A stretch of 64,000 nucleotides of DNA from Onthophagus taurus (lineage: Eukaryota; Arthropoda; Insecta; Coleoptera; Scarabaeidae), in assembly GCF_036711975.1 (NCBI RefSeq), contig NC_091968.1, positions 5,766,001 to 5,830,000 of the forward strand. Direction: 5' to 3'. The position numbers and the translations under genes are program-made. The notes under the pieces were generated by a model. The model was given only the letters and a program-made list of their open reading frames with translations. It did no database searches and was not told where the DNA came from. Positions 32,801 to 43,527 of this stretch are shown piece after piece; position 1 is the stretch's first letter; each line of letters starts with the position of its first letter.

Positions 32801-35800
32801 AATCACCATCTACTTGTTCCACGCTTAGGCTGATGCGCAACAGAATTTAATGGCACACTCTGTAGTACAAACGGCTTTGATTTTTTTATTTGTATTTTTT
32901 ATCCTGATTTCTTAGTCCTTTTGGAATTAGATACTAAAACTGGGGCTACAATCTATCAGGCAGATTCATTATTTTATATAGCATAATAATAATAATAGTT
33001 TATTTCTCAAATATACAAAACATGGTACATTCAATTCGTCAATAAATAAAAAAAAAAAAGAAATACATGAAATTGTCTTCAAGTTCCTCTTCCTCTGCTA
33101 GGTAATACCCGGCATCTTACTTCCATAGTATTCTTGAATTGAATAAATTTCACTTTCTATTAGATGTTTCTTCACTTCCGCTTTAAATTTCTTCTCGTCT
33201 AATTGTTTTGTTCTTGATGGTAGAGCATTATATAGTTTTATTGAAATATATTTGAAAGTATTTTGTTACTGTGTGTAATACTTATACTCTGTATAAGGGT
33301 ACCAGTAAATTGTTTCCATATCGTGAACTGTAGGTGTGAGAGTCTATATCTCTTTCTAATGTCTCTCTTTGCGCATGAACATATTGTAAACAAGAAAACA
33401 CAAAACAGGATGGTATTGTCTGTATATTTCAACTCCCTAAAATAGCCTCTGCAACTTTCTCTATAACCCAATTTTTTAAGTATGCTAATTGCTTTTTTTT
33501 GCATTTTAAAAATCTCACCCGCTTCACTAGATGCGCCCCAGGTAAGTATGCGCCATACTATGAAAGTACGCAAAATATACATTCGTTCTTTCTTCCTTCG
33601 GTAAACTTTTAGCTAACATTCTTAAACAATACAGTGCCGTTGCCAATTTTCCTTTAAATTTTTTTACGTGGTCCCTCCATGATAGAGTTTTTGATAGTGT
33701 AACTCCTAGAAACATTGTATTATTATCTCTGACCTCCTGGTTATACGGATTGGAACGAATTGGTGGTAGTATATACGAATTGGAAAAATATATGATACCA
33801 CCATTTGTTGCTTTGACGATCTATTTAGTAGTTAGCTAAAAGTTGATCGAATTTATCGACACTGTTCATGTTGGCTCAATGTATTTCCCTTTTTTCCTCT
33901 TCTACTACCTTTCGTGCAAACTTCAGCATTGTGGTAATTTGATAAAAGGTGTATTCTACCTTTCCATTTTTCTGCAAATTGTTTTGTATCGTTTGTGTAC
34001 CAGTCGAATTCACCCCTTTGGGAACTGCTTGTCCATTTTAAAATTAGGTAAATACTTTCGAGACACATTCACTTAGTTCCACATTGTTAAAAAAATTATC
34101 AAAAACTATTGTATGATTTTTTTGTTCAAGACCCTCAGTAAACTTGTACACAAGCCTAGAACCTAGGCTCTGTCCCATAAGTTAATCCTGGGATTTTCCA
34201 ATATAAATATCGAATTTCAAACAGCATCCCGACTTATCGCAGAAGTTTCTTAGGCATATACTGTTTTAGCACACTTCTACTTTTAAATTTAATCATCGAC
34301 TCGTCCAAGGCTAATACTTCACTTGATAAAAGACAATACTTAAAAGCTTTTTCTAAATGATCTAACAACGGCCATACTTTATAAAGACGATCAAAATATT
34401 CCGAATCACTATTAGGCATAGCAGAGTAATGATTGATATGCAAGTGTCCTAATAGCCAACCAAATCTGTTTTGCGTCATAAGAGAGCTAATGTAAGAATC
34501 ACCTAGATCTGGTGCACTGGACCAATAATCTTTATAACTTGGCCAATGTTTGATCCTCATAAGTAAATTGATTCCTAAAAAGGTATTTATTTATCCGCAC
34601 GTCGTACTCCTGTAATGTTTTCTAGTATGCATTTGTTCTTCAAGTTTGCCTGAAAAATCGGATTTGAGCTGGTTATTTTATTGATAACTGTAGTTATTTT
34701 TTTTAATTCTTGCTTGAAGTATAGATAAAGGTTTCTTGTCATCTGAATCATTTTCACTGGAATAAATATCTTCATCTATTTCAATTTTCGCGGCTGCGAA
34801 AGTAGGAAAATAATTTTGAACTGGTGGTCTACATTATAGATCATTGCGTTAGTTGGGTGAAAATTTAGGTGATTTATTTTTTGTACCACTGCACCAGTAA
34901 GAGTTAAAACAACTTTTAATCAACATTTTCTTAGTATTAAGATATGTGCAATTTATTTTGAAATGTAAATATCTTTAACCTTTACGTATTTAGTTTCTAG
35001 ACACAAGTTTATTTTAACAAGATAAAATTATTTTTTTTTACCTTTCTTCTTCGAAAGTTTTTACTATTTAAACGATTCTACCGGTTTCAACGTAAAATGT
35101 TACAACTTCAGGAAATGACGGACATGATTTGTACAATAAGACAATTCCGCCCAGTCCAGCTCTCATTTACTGCTAAACAACTCCTTAGAGACTGGGCAAA
35201 TTACTTTTCTCTTTACCACTGAATACCTTATAAAATTTTTAGTTAACATGTGGTGCATGCATTCCATGATTCATTTTAAGTTGCAATTCTTGAAATGACG
35301 TGTGGATTCGTCGAAATCGGTCAAAACCAAACTCAACAAATACCATCGAACATAATCATCGATAAGTGCAGAAATATTTGCGTTTTATTTATTAATCATG
35401 ATGATAAGAAACTAAACTAAATAAAGATTTAACAAGAAATTACTGTTTGTAGCCACTAAACATATCGCAACACAAATGATAAAGTCTTTATATACTCGAT
35501 TTGCACAACTCTTAACGACATCATTTAAATAACGTCAAACGACGTAATTTAACAACCAGCCAAGAAAATCTTCCTTTATCAACATTATTTTTGGATTTTT
35601 TCATGAATAATTAATGAATTATTTAAATACTCGAGAAAAGGCATTGAATAGACACAAGAGGATTTTTATTTATCGTTCAAACAGCCTTCTTTTTCAAGAG
35701 ACTCTTGACACCTACATATAATTTATAATAAGCTTAAAAGTTATAAAGAAATATTTCGACATTGAACTTTAACACCAAAATCTTTTTATTATTTTTTCTT

Positions 35801-38800
35801 TTTTTCTGTTTTATGTAAATGCGAATGAACTTTTAATAATAATGATATTGAAAAAAAAAAGGGGATTTTTTTCCCTCTTTGAAATAGTTTTAAATAATGA
35901 AGAGTCATCGATAGGTTTACCTTTTAAAGACTTGTTTATAAATTAAAAAAATCGGCCAGTTTTGCGACTATTATTTGAATGTCAATGGGATTGAAAACCC
36001 CACTGCTTCGAAAAATTACGTAACTCATTCGCTTCTTCTCATTTTTTTCCATGCCATCAGAAATTTACTTATATAAGTTTCATCACAACCCAAGAGAGTC
36101 TTTAGTAACGATTTTCTCTTCACTTGAAGATAATTTCTCAATTTAATCAATTAAATCATAAATAATAACAAGAAATGTAAGTATAATTACGAAGGCTTTC
36201 ACGGCCTTATACGAGTGAATTACCAATTACGAGTGAATTGAACTAAAATTAGAACTAATACTAGAAACACTTCGAACTAGTGTCTGAAGAAGGTCTGAAA
36301 ACCCGAAAGTTTCTAGTGTTAGTTCTAATTTTAGTTCAAGAAATCTATGTAGTAATCAAAAAAAAAAATTTAGGGTTCATCTATTTCCCATATTAACCCT
36401 TCTTTTAACTCCAACTCCAATAATATCCATACAAAGACACTTCAACATTGAAACAACAAACCATAAATTAATTCTCACCCATGGAACTCATCCAAATTTG
36501 GAAACCCACGACAGAAAAATCGAAGATACCCTCCTATTAAAAGAATGGATTTTCTTCAAGACGTCATTTAACAAAACCTATCCAACTCTTGAAGATGAAA
36601 ATTTCCGAAAAGAAGTCTTCTTTGAGAATCGAAAAAAAATCACCAAATTCAATCAAGATTACTCATTCGGACATTCGAAATTCGTACTACAAATAAATCC
36701 AACAGCCGATTTGTTAACTCACGAATACAACGACGTTTATAACGGTTATGGAAGACCGGCGAAAAGAAACGGAGGACACAAAGATAACCCAACCACTTAT
36801 ATTCCAAGTTTAAACGTGCTTTTACCGGAAAATTTCGATTGGAAAGATTTGGGGGGTGTTACATCGGTTAAAAATCAAGGAAAATGTGGTGGATGTTTTG
36901 CTTTTAGTGCGGTAAGTAATAAAAAAACTAACAGCTTAGAGCTAACACTAAAACTAACACTAGACGTAGAACTAAAAACATTCAGGTTTAGCCTTGCGTC
37001 TCTTAAGACGGCTAAACCCGAATGTTTCTAGTTCTAATGTTAGTCTAATTTTAGATCAATAAAAAAGTTCAACAATCTAAAGCTGAATAACAACGTAAAC
37101 TAGAACTAACACTAGCATTAGAACCGACCAAGTTTACCTATGAAGATCGAATAGAGCAACTTATCATCTGTTCACTATCTTGTTACATGCTTTGTCTATC
37201 GAGACCAATTATTAACGTCATATTTGCATAGAAACACTCAAAAAAATGTTGTACCAAAAACTAAAAATAATTCACAAGTTGCGGATACTTTGTTTCTGGC
37301 ATCAATTTTTGAAACTCGGAATTTGCCCCTCTTTTTAAGTATTTCACATCCTCCCAGATCTCCTTAGTCGTCCTTTTCCGTGGTTCCCAAACTTGTTTTA
37401 CTTGCCATTAGCCCTCAAATAGCTCTCAATCCCCTCTAAAGTCTTTGAGCGTCTTGTTTACGATCTTATTATGTATAGTGTTAAATCATCTGTAATCCTT
37501 GAACAGCATGGCTTCTACCGAGGCAGGTCAGTGGAATCTAATCTAATCTCTTATTCCAACTTTTTACTAAGCTCTCTTGATGACAATTGCCAGGTAGACG
37601 CCATATACACCGATTATAGCAAGGCGTTTGATAGAATTGATCATGGGATCCTTTTAACTAAACTTGCTAATTTTGACATTCCAATTGGTTTAATTTCCTG
37701 GATTTCATCTTACATCTAAGGCAGATCGCAGGCTGTTAGCATAGGTAATTACCGCTCTGCATTTAGAGATATTTCTTCTGGCGTCGCTCAGGGTAGTCAT
37801 CTGGGACCGCTTTTCTTTCTACTCTACATTAACGATATCCATGCATGCTTTCACCATTCAAATTTTCCACTTTACGCCGATGATAGCAAGATATTTAGCC
37901 GCATCTGTTCTACCGACAACTGTGTAAAACTGCAAGACGATTTAAACAGGTTACATGAATATTGTTTAAGAAGTAACTTGTTCTTAAACCTTGATAAATG
38001 CAGTAAAATTACATTTACTCGCAAACGCTATCCTGTCGTCTTTGATTACTCCCTTGGCTCAATTATCCTCAAACAATCCGAATGCGTGAGAGACCTTAGA
38101 GTTATTTTTAACTCTAAACTCTCTTTTTCGGCTCATATTGACTATATCGTTAACAAGGCTTCTCGCATGCTGGGATTTATATGTCGCATATCCCGTCCTT
38201 TTTCTGATCTGTCCTGTATTCGTTCACTATATTATGCCTTTGTTTCCTCTGTCCTTAATTACGCATCTGTCGTTTGGAACCGTCAATATCATACCTACAT
38301 CGACCGCCTGGAACAAGTCCATTTGTCGTATAAATTTTGCTTACCGTATTGTAATTATGCCCACCGATGCACAGTTTTTGCCTTTTCAAATGCCGCGGTT
38401 CTACACTTTATGTACACGTTTACTGGGCCTGTCCTGTTTGCATCCCAAAAGAGAACAAATAAATAAATAAATAAAAATTAGCGATGGGCCAACTCGGGTT
38501 TTTGCGTAAACCGAGTTGGTAGCAAAAATCTGAAATCTGTAAATTCGCAAATCTCGCACTGGTTAGAATTGATGGATGTCTAGTCAATATTGTGTTCTTT
38601 GACTCACATTATGGTATTTTTTTAGGTAAGGTCGGACATTATTATTAAAAGTGTACCGTAGGTAATAAATAAAATACTTACTATAATTCAGAAAAGAATA
38701 TATTTTAACGAATCTACACTAATTCAAAGTTGAATTACAAGAATAATTTTTAATACAGCGTGTTGAGAAACAGTATTTGATTAAGTTTTTTGGGTGCTAG

Positions 38801-41800
38801 TAGTTTCCTCGATTATTATATAAAATACCCGCTTTACGAAACAGTCAAGAGCACCGAAGTCGCTGGTATGCAGAGGTATTTATGCGCTATTTTAGCTAGC
38901 TTCAGAAATAGACATTTTCTTTTTCACTCCAGAATTGGAGAGGATCTTTTTTTCTGTCTATGTATGGTAATTCAATATATAGTTTTATCATCGTGGCTGC
39001 TGAACAAGTTGTAGTGGAATTGGACTTCTCGACGGTTTCTGATATTTTTCGGTCTATAACACTCCCAAATATCATCTACAATAGTAGAAGTAGAAACAGC
39101 GGCAAAAACAGTAGATGTAGAAGTTTGGTCAGTTGAGTTCAAGGTTTCCGTTGATAAGTAGTCGTTTAGTTCATTTATTATCCACATTTGCGCATTGTTT
39201 TCTGAACTAAATGCTGATTTTTTATATCGCGGATCAAGAAAAGTAGCTTTTGTTGCTGTTATATTAATCTCATAAACCCCATGTCGCGTCTCTATTATAA
39301 CAGCAAGAGTTCTTTGAAAGTGCTTGCCTGTCTGTGTCATTGAAGGTTTGCTATTTATGGTTTGTCAATAGACCAAATACGAGAGGTATAACAGATGATA
39401 GTGATGGATTTCTTTTCCCCGGATAAAATTACAGTTACCTTTTCAAACGGATGTAAGAACGCCACTACGTCTTTAGCAAATAACCACCCTTCAGAATCCA
39501 GATTCGGTGGAGGTAATATCAATCAAAGTAGCAGTGTAGCGTGCTGTGGCAGCAGCTCCATTTAAAAACATAAAATTGTATTTCATTTGTTATTATTTTT
39601 ATATTTGCACACAATTGTTTTTGAAGAAAAACATAACAGACACAAAATAAAAAGTCTGCCAAAAGTTAATTTTATTATTATGTTGGCTAATACTTCATAG
39701 CCACATTTGGTGACCCCGATCAAAGCAACTCGCAACCTGGTAGATTCTTCCCCCAGTCCGATTAAACCAACTCACAACCTGAAAATTATCCCTTCAACCC
39801 GACTAAACCAGCCCGGCAAAGGAGATTCAACTGAAAAATTCAAGAATCACCAATTCAAGAATTAAGAAGAACCCAAGCAGAATCTATTCAACCGATTGGG
39901 GTCCAGCGAACATACGCCCCGACGTCCCTCGCACTCTAAAGTCTGCCAAAAGTTAATTTTATTATTATGTTGGCTAATATCTCATAGCCACAAGCAGAAA
40001 GCGGAACCTTGAGCTTTAGTAGGCGTTCGAGCATATGAAAAGTACTGTTCCAGCGAGTGGGAACATCTTGCTTTAACTTGATTACATCCAAATTCATTTG
40101 CTTCTGCATGGCGACCAAGGCATATGAACATTTTGTGCCTATGTTTAAAATATGATACAATCGCTCGGCATTTATTTATTACTTGCAATAACTGATTATT
40201 ATTAGCGGTGGTATCTCCTAAATTAATTTTAACTTTTTCTGTACAGTCTTTCACGGCAAGATTAAGATGGTATTGCTTATTTTCAATTTCGCTAACTGCT
40301 TTTTTCATTGAAGCTGCATTGTTTGTACCTATAGTCACTATATAAGAACTTATCTGCCACTCTTCCAATATTTATTGAATAACATTTGCTATGTTTTCAG
40401 CTGTATGATTGCAATTTTGTTTCTTCTATAAAATGTTCGGTCACACTAATTAAACTTTTATTACTGTCTGACGTCCAAATATCTGATATCAAAGCAATAT
40501 GTTCAACGACCTGCAATTCTTCCTTATGGGTTGTAGACTCCATGTTATACTTTTCTTCCAACATCTGAGTCAACTTTTTTCTCGAAGGCAGTTCATAACC
40601 GGTATTTAATATTTTGGTGTATTGGCGGAAACCTTTATTTTCGACAATTTGTAAAGGTTGATAATCCTAAACTATCATTTGAATCACCTCCAGATTTCTG
40701 AAAAATGTTTGGCGGTACGGTTAAGCGAGTTTGTAACCCAACTTGAGTTAGTAACAGTCTAACTCGAATGGACTAAATGGAATAAATCGAGTTGATCCAT
40801 CTCTACTTGCATGAAATTTTTCGATTGTGCATTTCGTTTTATCATTTTATCTTCAATCCCTTTCGCACATTCCCACATTCTCTATCTAAGCGTCTAATCA
40901 AACACATTCTCTCAGTGCAGAAAGGCGAATTATGCATTCTGTCACAATAGTTTCAAGTTTACCAATATGTAATTAAAAATTACAAGATCTAAGAGATCTT
41001 CTCTTTACAACATGAAGTTAAAAGGTATTATTTATTTATTTTCAAATTTGAAATTCAGAGGATACTAAGAATAAAATTACGAATGAGATGTTACATAATG
41101 TTTTGTATAAATTACTTATTTTGTAATTTGCCATTATACTTTTACAATTGAAACGCAAGGAACTATCACTACGAAAGCATCCACTTTCATCTTCGCCTTA
41201 AATAATAACAAAAATAGTAACAAAGCTGCAATAATATCAACACGTTAAATCACTTATTTGCTGTGAGAAACATGTCACAAACAATCACATGTCTCACACG
41301 GAGTTATTACAAAAACCTACTTAAATGTCGTTTTACTCATCATTATTACATAGTCTTTTAATTCTATAGATTCTTCGAACGCATATTATATGGTTCATCA
41401 ATTTATTGTGATGTAACAATACCAACATTTCAGCGATTTAAGGAATTGATTTGTTTCTTTTAGCTTAATAATTTATTTCTGAATTACAACAACTACAAAG
41501 TTATTATTTAGACAGGAGCCTTGGAAGGCCATCACTTCCGAAAATCTGGTTATTTGGAGGAGTTGAGCCCCCAAAATTTGATAGATTGCACCCGAGAATA
41601 TTCAAATTTGGGTTGTTCCGGTGGCTATGTCGACGAAAGCTTTAATTACATCAAAGATAATCCTGGAATTGACGTATTAAGCGCTTATCCCTACGAAGGA
41701 GTGGAAGGATCGTGCAGATTTGATCCAAATTTCATCGGGGCAAACGTAACAGGTCAGAAATATATTAAATAAATTTTTATGACTATAATTTTTGATTCTA

Positions 41801-42917
41801 GGATATGTTGAGATTCCACCAGGCGATGAAAGCGCGTTAGCAACAGCTGTTGCAACGCAAGGACCCGTTTCAGTAGCAATCGATGCCAGTCAATCAACGT
41901 TTCAATTTTATTCAAACGGAATTTATTACGATGAAGAGTGTAAAAATGATGCTGATAGTTTAAATCACGCCGTTTTAGTGGTTGGTTACGGTTCGGAGCC
42001 AGATGGAACAAAATATTGGCTGGTTAAAAATTCTTATGGCACCGAATGGGGCCTAGGTGGTTACATTAAAATGGCTCGAGACAACGATAATCATTGTGGA
42101 ATAGCTACAGCTGCGTATTATCCATTAGTTTAAAATTAAAAGCAAAAAATTGTGTTTTTAAGATTAAAATAAAGTAAACAAGGAACTAAATACGTACTAA
42201 ATTCAACCTAATCCAAATTTGTTATCATTATTTGAAGAGATACTGCTTCTGGTGTAAATTTGTTTTGATTTCAAAAGAATGTAGGTGATTTAAAAACATT
42301 AAAAGTATAATTTCCAACATAACCTAAATTTAAAAATTTTTTTTAGAGGTTATGTTATCTGTCAAAATAAAAAACTTCAAAATTAATGTCAAATTAAATG
42401 TCAAAATTTTTTACAAACTTTAACAATTCTAAACGATCAGGAGAGTGTAAAGTACGATTTAAAATTGCAAAATAAACAGAAATAATTAAACTGGGTCGCG
42501 TGCGACTCCAATTACGCAACTTTGACAAGAAGTTGTTGTTGTTATTCTCGATATCTAACGTGGTTTTAATAAGAACGCGTGTCAGTGTGCGTATGTATTA
42601 ATTATAAACGTTTCAAGTTCGTTATTGCATCAGATTTAACGGTTTTAATAATAAAAAAATATAAATTATACCAAAAAAAATAAATAAATTACACCGCCAT
42701 CTATCAGTGTCATTGACAGGTATGTTAAAAACCAGGTTATGTCATCCCAAAAAAAACGTAAAAATGTACTCACGACGGTGCCCCCTTCGTTCAATGCATG
42801 CCTATACGGGTTGGCGGATTGTTTAAGAAACTCATTACGAAGGACTAATCTTCTTTTAGCTTTTTCTTCTAAAATTTTTCGCTGTTCCGCCGTAACGTTA
42901 TAATGTTGTTCAGCCAT
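29870..42917 (-). CDS. NDUFB4: NADH dehydrogenase [ubiquinone] 1 beta subcomplex subunit 4 (B15), complete, two exons
   Basis: A small accessory membrane subunit of mitochondrial complex I. Exon 1 is 42917-42774 (48 codons, [18 protein letters not shown] to [13 protein letters not shown]) and ends at a GTGAGT donor. Exon 2 is 30082-29870 after TTTTCCAG, in phase 0: [20 protein letters not shown], one hydrophobic span ([19 protein letters not shown]) and the typical insect C-terminus [17 protein letters not shown]. The total is 118 residues, normal for insects. The intron is 12.7 kb, encloses a complete cathepsin gene on the other strand and many transposons, yet both junctions are consensus. 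It diverges from cathepsin L 2 and converges with TRAPPC5. Confidence 0.93.
30477..30876. repeat. Palindromic CTAG-type repeats, copy C left part
   Basis: Several inverted modules (AACTAGAAACATTCAGGTTT, TTTAGCCGTCTTGAGAAAG and others) in succession. The non-LTR element at 30877-32675 interrupts the array and it resumes at 32676. Confidence 0.75.
30877..32675 (-). mobile_element. Non-LTR retrotransposon, 5'-truncated, internally deleted
   Basis: Minus orientation, with a (TAA)n-like 3' tail at 30877-30905. The coding remnant starts in the endonuclease domain (about 32616) and ends near 31002. It sits inside the CTAG-type repeat: AACTAACATTA lies on the left and GACCTAGAACTAG on the right. Confidence 0.85.
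31002..32616 (-). pseudogene. Endonuclease-reverse transcriptase polyprotein (jockey/CR1-like), broken
   Basis: The end of the apurinic-type endonuclease is visible first ([11 protein letters not shown], then [11 protein letters not shown]). A deletion joins it to the reverse transcriptase ([36 protein letters not shown]). After a frame change come [19 protein letters not shown] and the catalytic [13 protein letters not shown]. The thumb follows ([14 protein letters not shown]) and then [19 protein letters not shown]. At least three frame breaks. The clade can be given only broadly as CR1/jockey-like. Confidence 0.85.
32676..32812. repeat. Palindromic CTAG-type repeat, copy C right part
   Basis: GACCTAGAACTAGAATCATT and CGGGTTTAGCAG, then the inverted GCAAAACCCGAATGTTTCTA. 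It completes the copy interrupted by the retrotransposon. Confidence 0.8.
32985..33780 (-). pseudogene. 3' end of a second non-LTR retrotransposon (RT C-terminus)
   Basis: It has an ATAATAATAATA-type tail at the left (32985-32997). On the minus strand 33715-33527 reads [19 protein letters not shown], and 33582-33238 reads [20 protein letters not shown]. This is the thumb/connection region that follows the YADD domain in CR1/jockey-like RTs. The endonuclease and catalytic core are missing. Confidence 0.75.
34234..34790 (-). pseudogene. piggyBac transposase fragment
   Basis: Minus-strand reading gives [20 protein letters not shown], then [29 protein letters not shown] and [20 protein letters not shown]. 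These are the N-terminal to first-Asp region of a piggyBac DDE transposase. A more N-terminal acidic segment lies at 34775-34600 in another frame. The C-terminal half is absent beyond 34234. It is a different family from the copy at 26.2 kb. Confidence 0.85.
34791..36060. other. AT-rich sequence upstream of cathepsin 1, nothing recognised
   Basis: Within the NDUFB4 intron. No long ORF, clear repeat boundary or RNA gene is visible. Upstream regulatory DNA of the nested cathepsin gene would lie at its right end. Confidence 0.5.
36069..36077 (+). promoter_or_regulatory. TATA box of cathepsin L-like gene 1
   Basis: TTATATAAG lies about 100 bp upstream of the exon 1 donor. An initiator-like TTAGTA at 36102 is about 30 bp downstream, the usual spacing. 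Confidence 0.6.
36175..42133 (+). CDS. Cathepsin L-like cysteine protease 1, nested in NDUFB4 intron, split start codon
   Basis: A papain-family (C1A) secreted protease. Exon 1 ends ..AAGAAAT/GTAAGT at 36176. Exon 2 (36374-36911) begins with G, so the ATG is made across the junction, giving a signal peptide [20 protein letters not shown]. Exons 41512-41752 and 41802-42133 complete about 370 residues. The propeptide I29 region carries an ERFNIN-like helix ([19 protein letters not shown]). The mature part has [31 protein letters not shown] and [10 protein letters not shown]. Catalytic Gln, Cys, His and Asn are all present, but the usual CGSCW is CGGCF and NSWG is NSYG. The N-terminus is longer than the usual ~335-residue protein. 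Intron 2 (4.6 kb) holds a retroposon and a hAT. AATAAA at about 42167. The start depends on the inferred first splice. Confidence 0.85.
36192..36345. repeat. Palindromic CTAG-type repeat, copy D, in cathepsin 1 intron 1
   Basis: It opens GAAGGCTTTCACGGCC, then has arms AACTAAAATTAGAACTAATA and AGTGTTAGTTCTAATTTTAG. It fills most of the small intron that splits the start codon. Confidence 0.8.
36930..37125. repeat. Palindromic CTAG-type repeat, copy E, in cathepsin 1 intron 2
   Basis: A nearly perfect hairpin centred on TAGCCTTGCGTCTCTTAAGA / GACGGCTAAACC at about 37000, with arms such as AGAACTAAAAACATTCAGGT. A half module follows to 37125. The intronic ORF that extends exon 2 reads into it. 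Confidence 0.85.
37141..38479 (+). pseudogene. Non-LTR retrotransposon RT, 5'-truncated, in cathepsin 1 intron 2
   Basis: Plus strand. From about 37420 it reads [11 protein letters not shown], then [15 protein letters not shown] and [20 protein letters not shown]. After a stop come [20 protein letters not shown] and the catalytic [11 protein letters not shown]. 37978-38466 gives [17 protein letters not shown] and the C-terminal thumb ([20 protein letters not shown]). It ends in an AAATAAATAAATAAAAATT tail at 38457-38479, immediately against the hAT left end. The endonuclease part is absent. Confidence 0.85.
38972..40368 (-). pseudogene. hAT transposase, ZBED type, broken
   Basis: On the minus strand 40368-39994 reads [20 protein letters not shown] (second catalytic region), then [12 protein letters not shown] and [28 protein letters not shown] then replaces the usual '[20 protein letters not shown]', which is present in the overlapping frame. 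39340-38972 gives [10 protein letters not shown] and the region before the dimerisation domain. Frameshifts, stops and the LTR-like insertion split it. Confidence 0.8.
39651..39992. mobile_element. 342-bp TRIM-like element with 55-bp direct terminal repeats
   Basis: AAAGTCTGCCAAAAGTTAAT opens both 39651-39705 and 39938-39992, which are nearly identical 55-bp direct repeats ending GCCACA. Directly after the first comes TTTGGTGACCCCGAT, typical of the start of the internal part (primer-binding region) of Gypsy- or BEL-type elements. The internal 232 bp is rich in CAACTCxxAACCTG-like words and has no ORF. It interrupts the hAT transposase. Confidence 0.65.
40806..41511 (+). other. Remainder of cathepsin 1 intron 2
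   Basis: AT-rich sequence without visible repeat borders, ending in the acceptor TTATTATTTAG before 41512. Confidence 0.5.
42134..42773. other. Gap between cathepsin 1 end and NDUFB4 exon 1
   Basis: It holds the cathepsin 1 polyadenylation signal (AATAAA near 42167) and the first bases of the NDUFB4 intron. No other feature is seen. Confidence 0.5.
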
Positions 42918-43324
42918 TTTTTTCGCGACTGATGTGAATGTGGTTCCGAAACGAATGTCACATTTTAAATAAATCAATTCAGAAAAGCGAAATTAATGAA
43001 ATTATTAACGATATTTATCAAATTAATTAATGTAAATTAGATTAATGAATAATTTTGATAAGAAAATTAATAAATAATGTTTGATTAGAACTTAATTTTT
43101 TTGACAGCGCCGATAAAAAAGAAATCTATATTTAAATTTTTAAAGAAAAATCGTAGGTAAACAAAAAGTGATAAAATTTATCTGGTTTCGCAGTCAAATA
43201 AAACTTTAAACTGAACTTTAATCCGAATAAGACGAGAGAAGTTCTTTTCATTCGGGTCGATTCTCGGTATTGTTGTGGCCCCCACCACAAACCTAAAAGT
43301 CATGTGATGTTTGGCCTCCTGATG

Positions 43325-43361
43325 TAATAAATACCACTTCCTACTTCCCACATTATTCAGT
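43325..43361 (+). promoter_or_regulatory. Core promoter of cathepsin L 2 (TATA-like plus initiator)
   Basis: TAATAAATA at 43325-43333 lies about 30 bp before TTCAGT (43357), an arthropod initiator match. A 5' UTR exon would run from there to 43404, followed by a GTAAGT donor at 43405. The region between here and NDUFB4 exon 1 (42917) is a divergent promoter of about 440 bp. Confidence 0.5.
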
Positions 43362-43527
43362 GTTGTTGTAAACGTTTCGAAGTAAAAAGTATCGTCTAAA
43401 ATAAGTAAGTCTATGTACTATTTCTAATTTAATCAGTTGGGGTAAACAATAGAATATGCGTTTTATTTAATGTCAAAATGACGTTTGATTTTCTTTGACG
43501 TTTATTTTTTTTTATAGGTTAAGAAAA

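Larger units (their letters stand above)
38480..40805 (-). mobile_element. hAT (Ac/ZBED-like) transposon in cathepsin 1 intron 2
   Basis: The left end TAGCGATGGGCCAACTCGG and, read inward from 40805, TAGAGATGGATCAACTCGA are inverted repeats. The element is 2.3 kb and a 342-bp LTR-like unit is inserted in it (39651-39992). Confidence 0.75.

Noticed and set aside
36954-37031. C-terminal extension of the cathepsin 1 exon 2 ORF
   Set aside because: It is intronic CTAG repeat past a strong GTAAGT donor.
39703-39940. Possible tRNA near GGTGACCCCGAT
   Set aside because: No cloverleaf; the motif fits the start of an LTR-element interior instead.
41754-42011. Minus ORF opposite cathepsin 1 last exon
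   Set aside because: Antisense shadow of a conserved protease exon.
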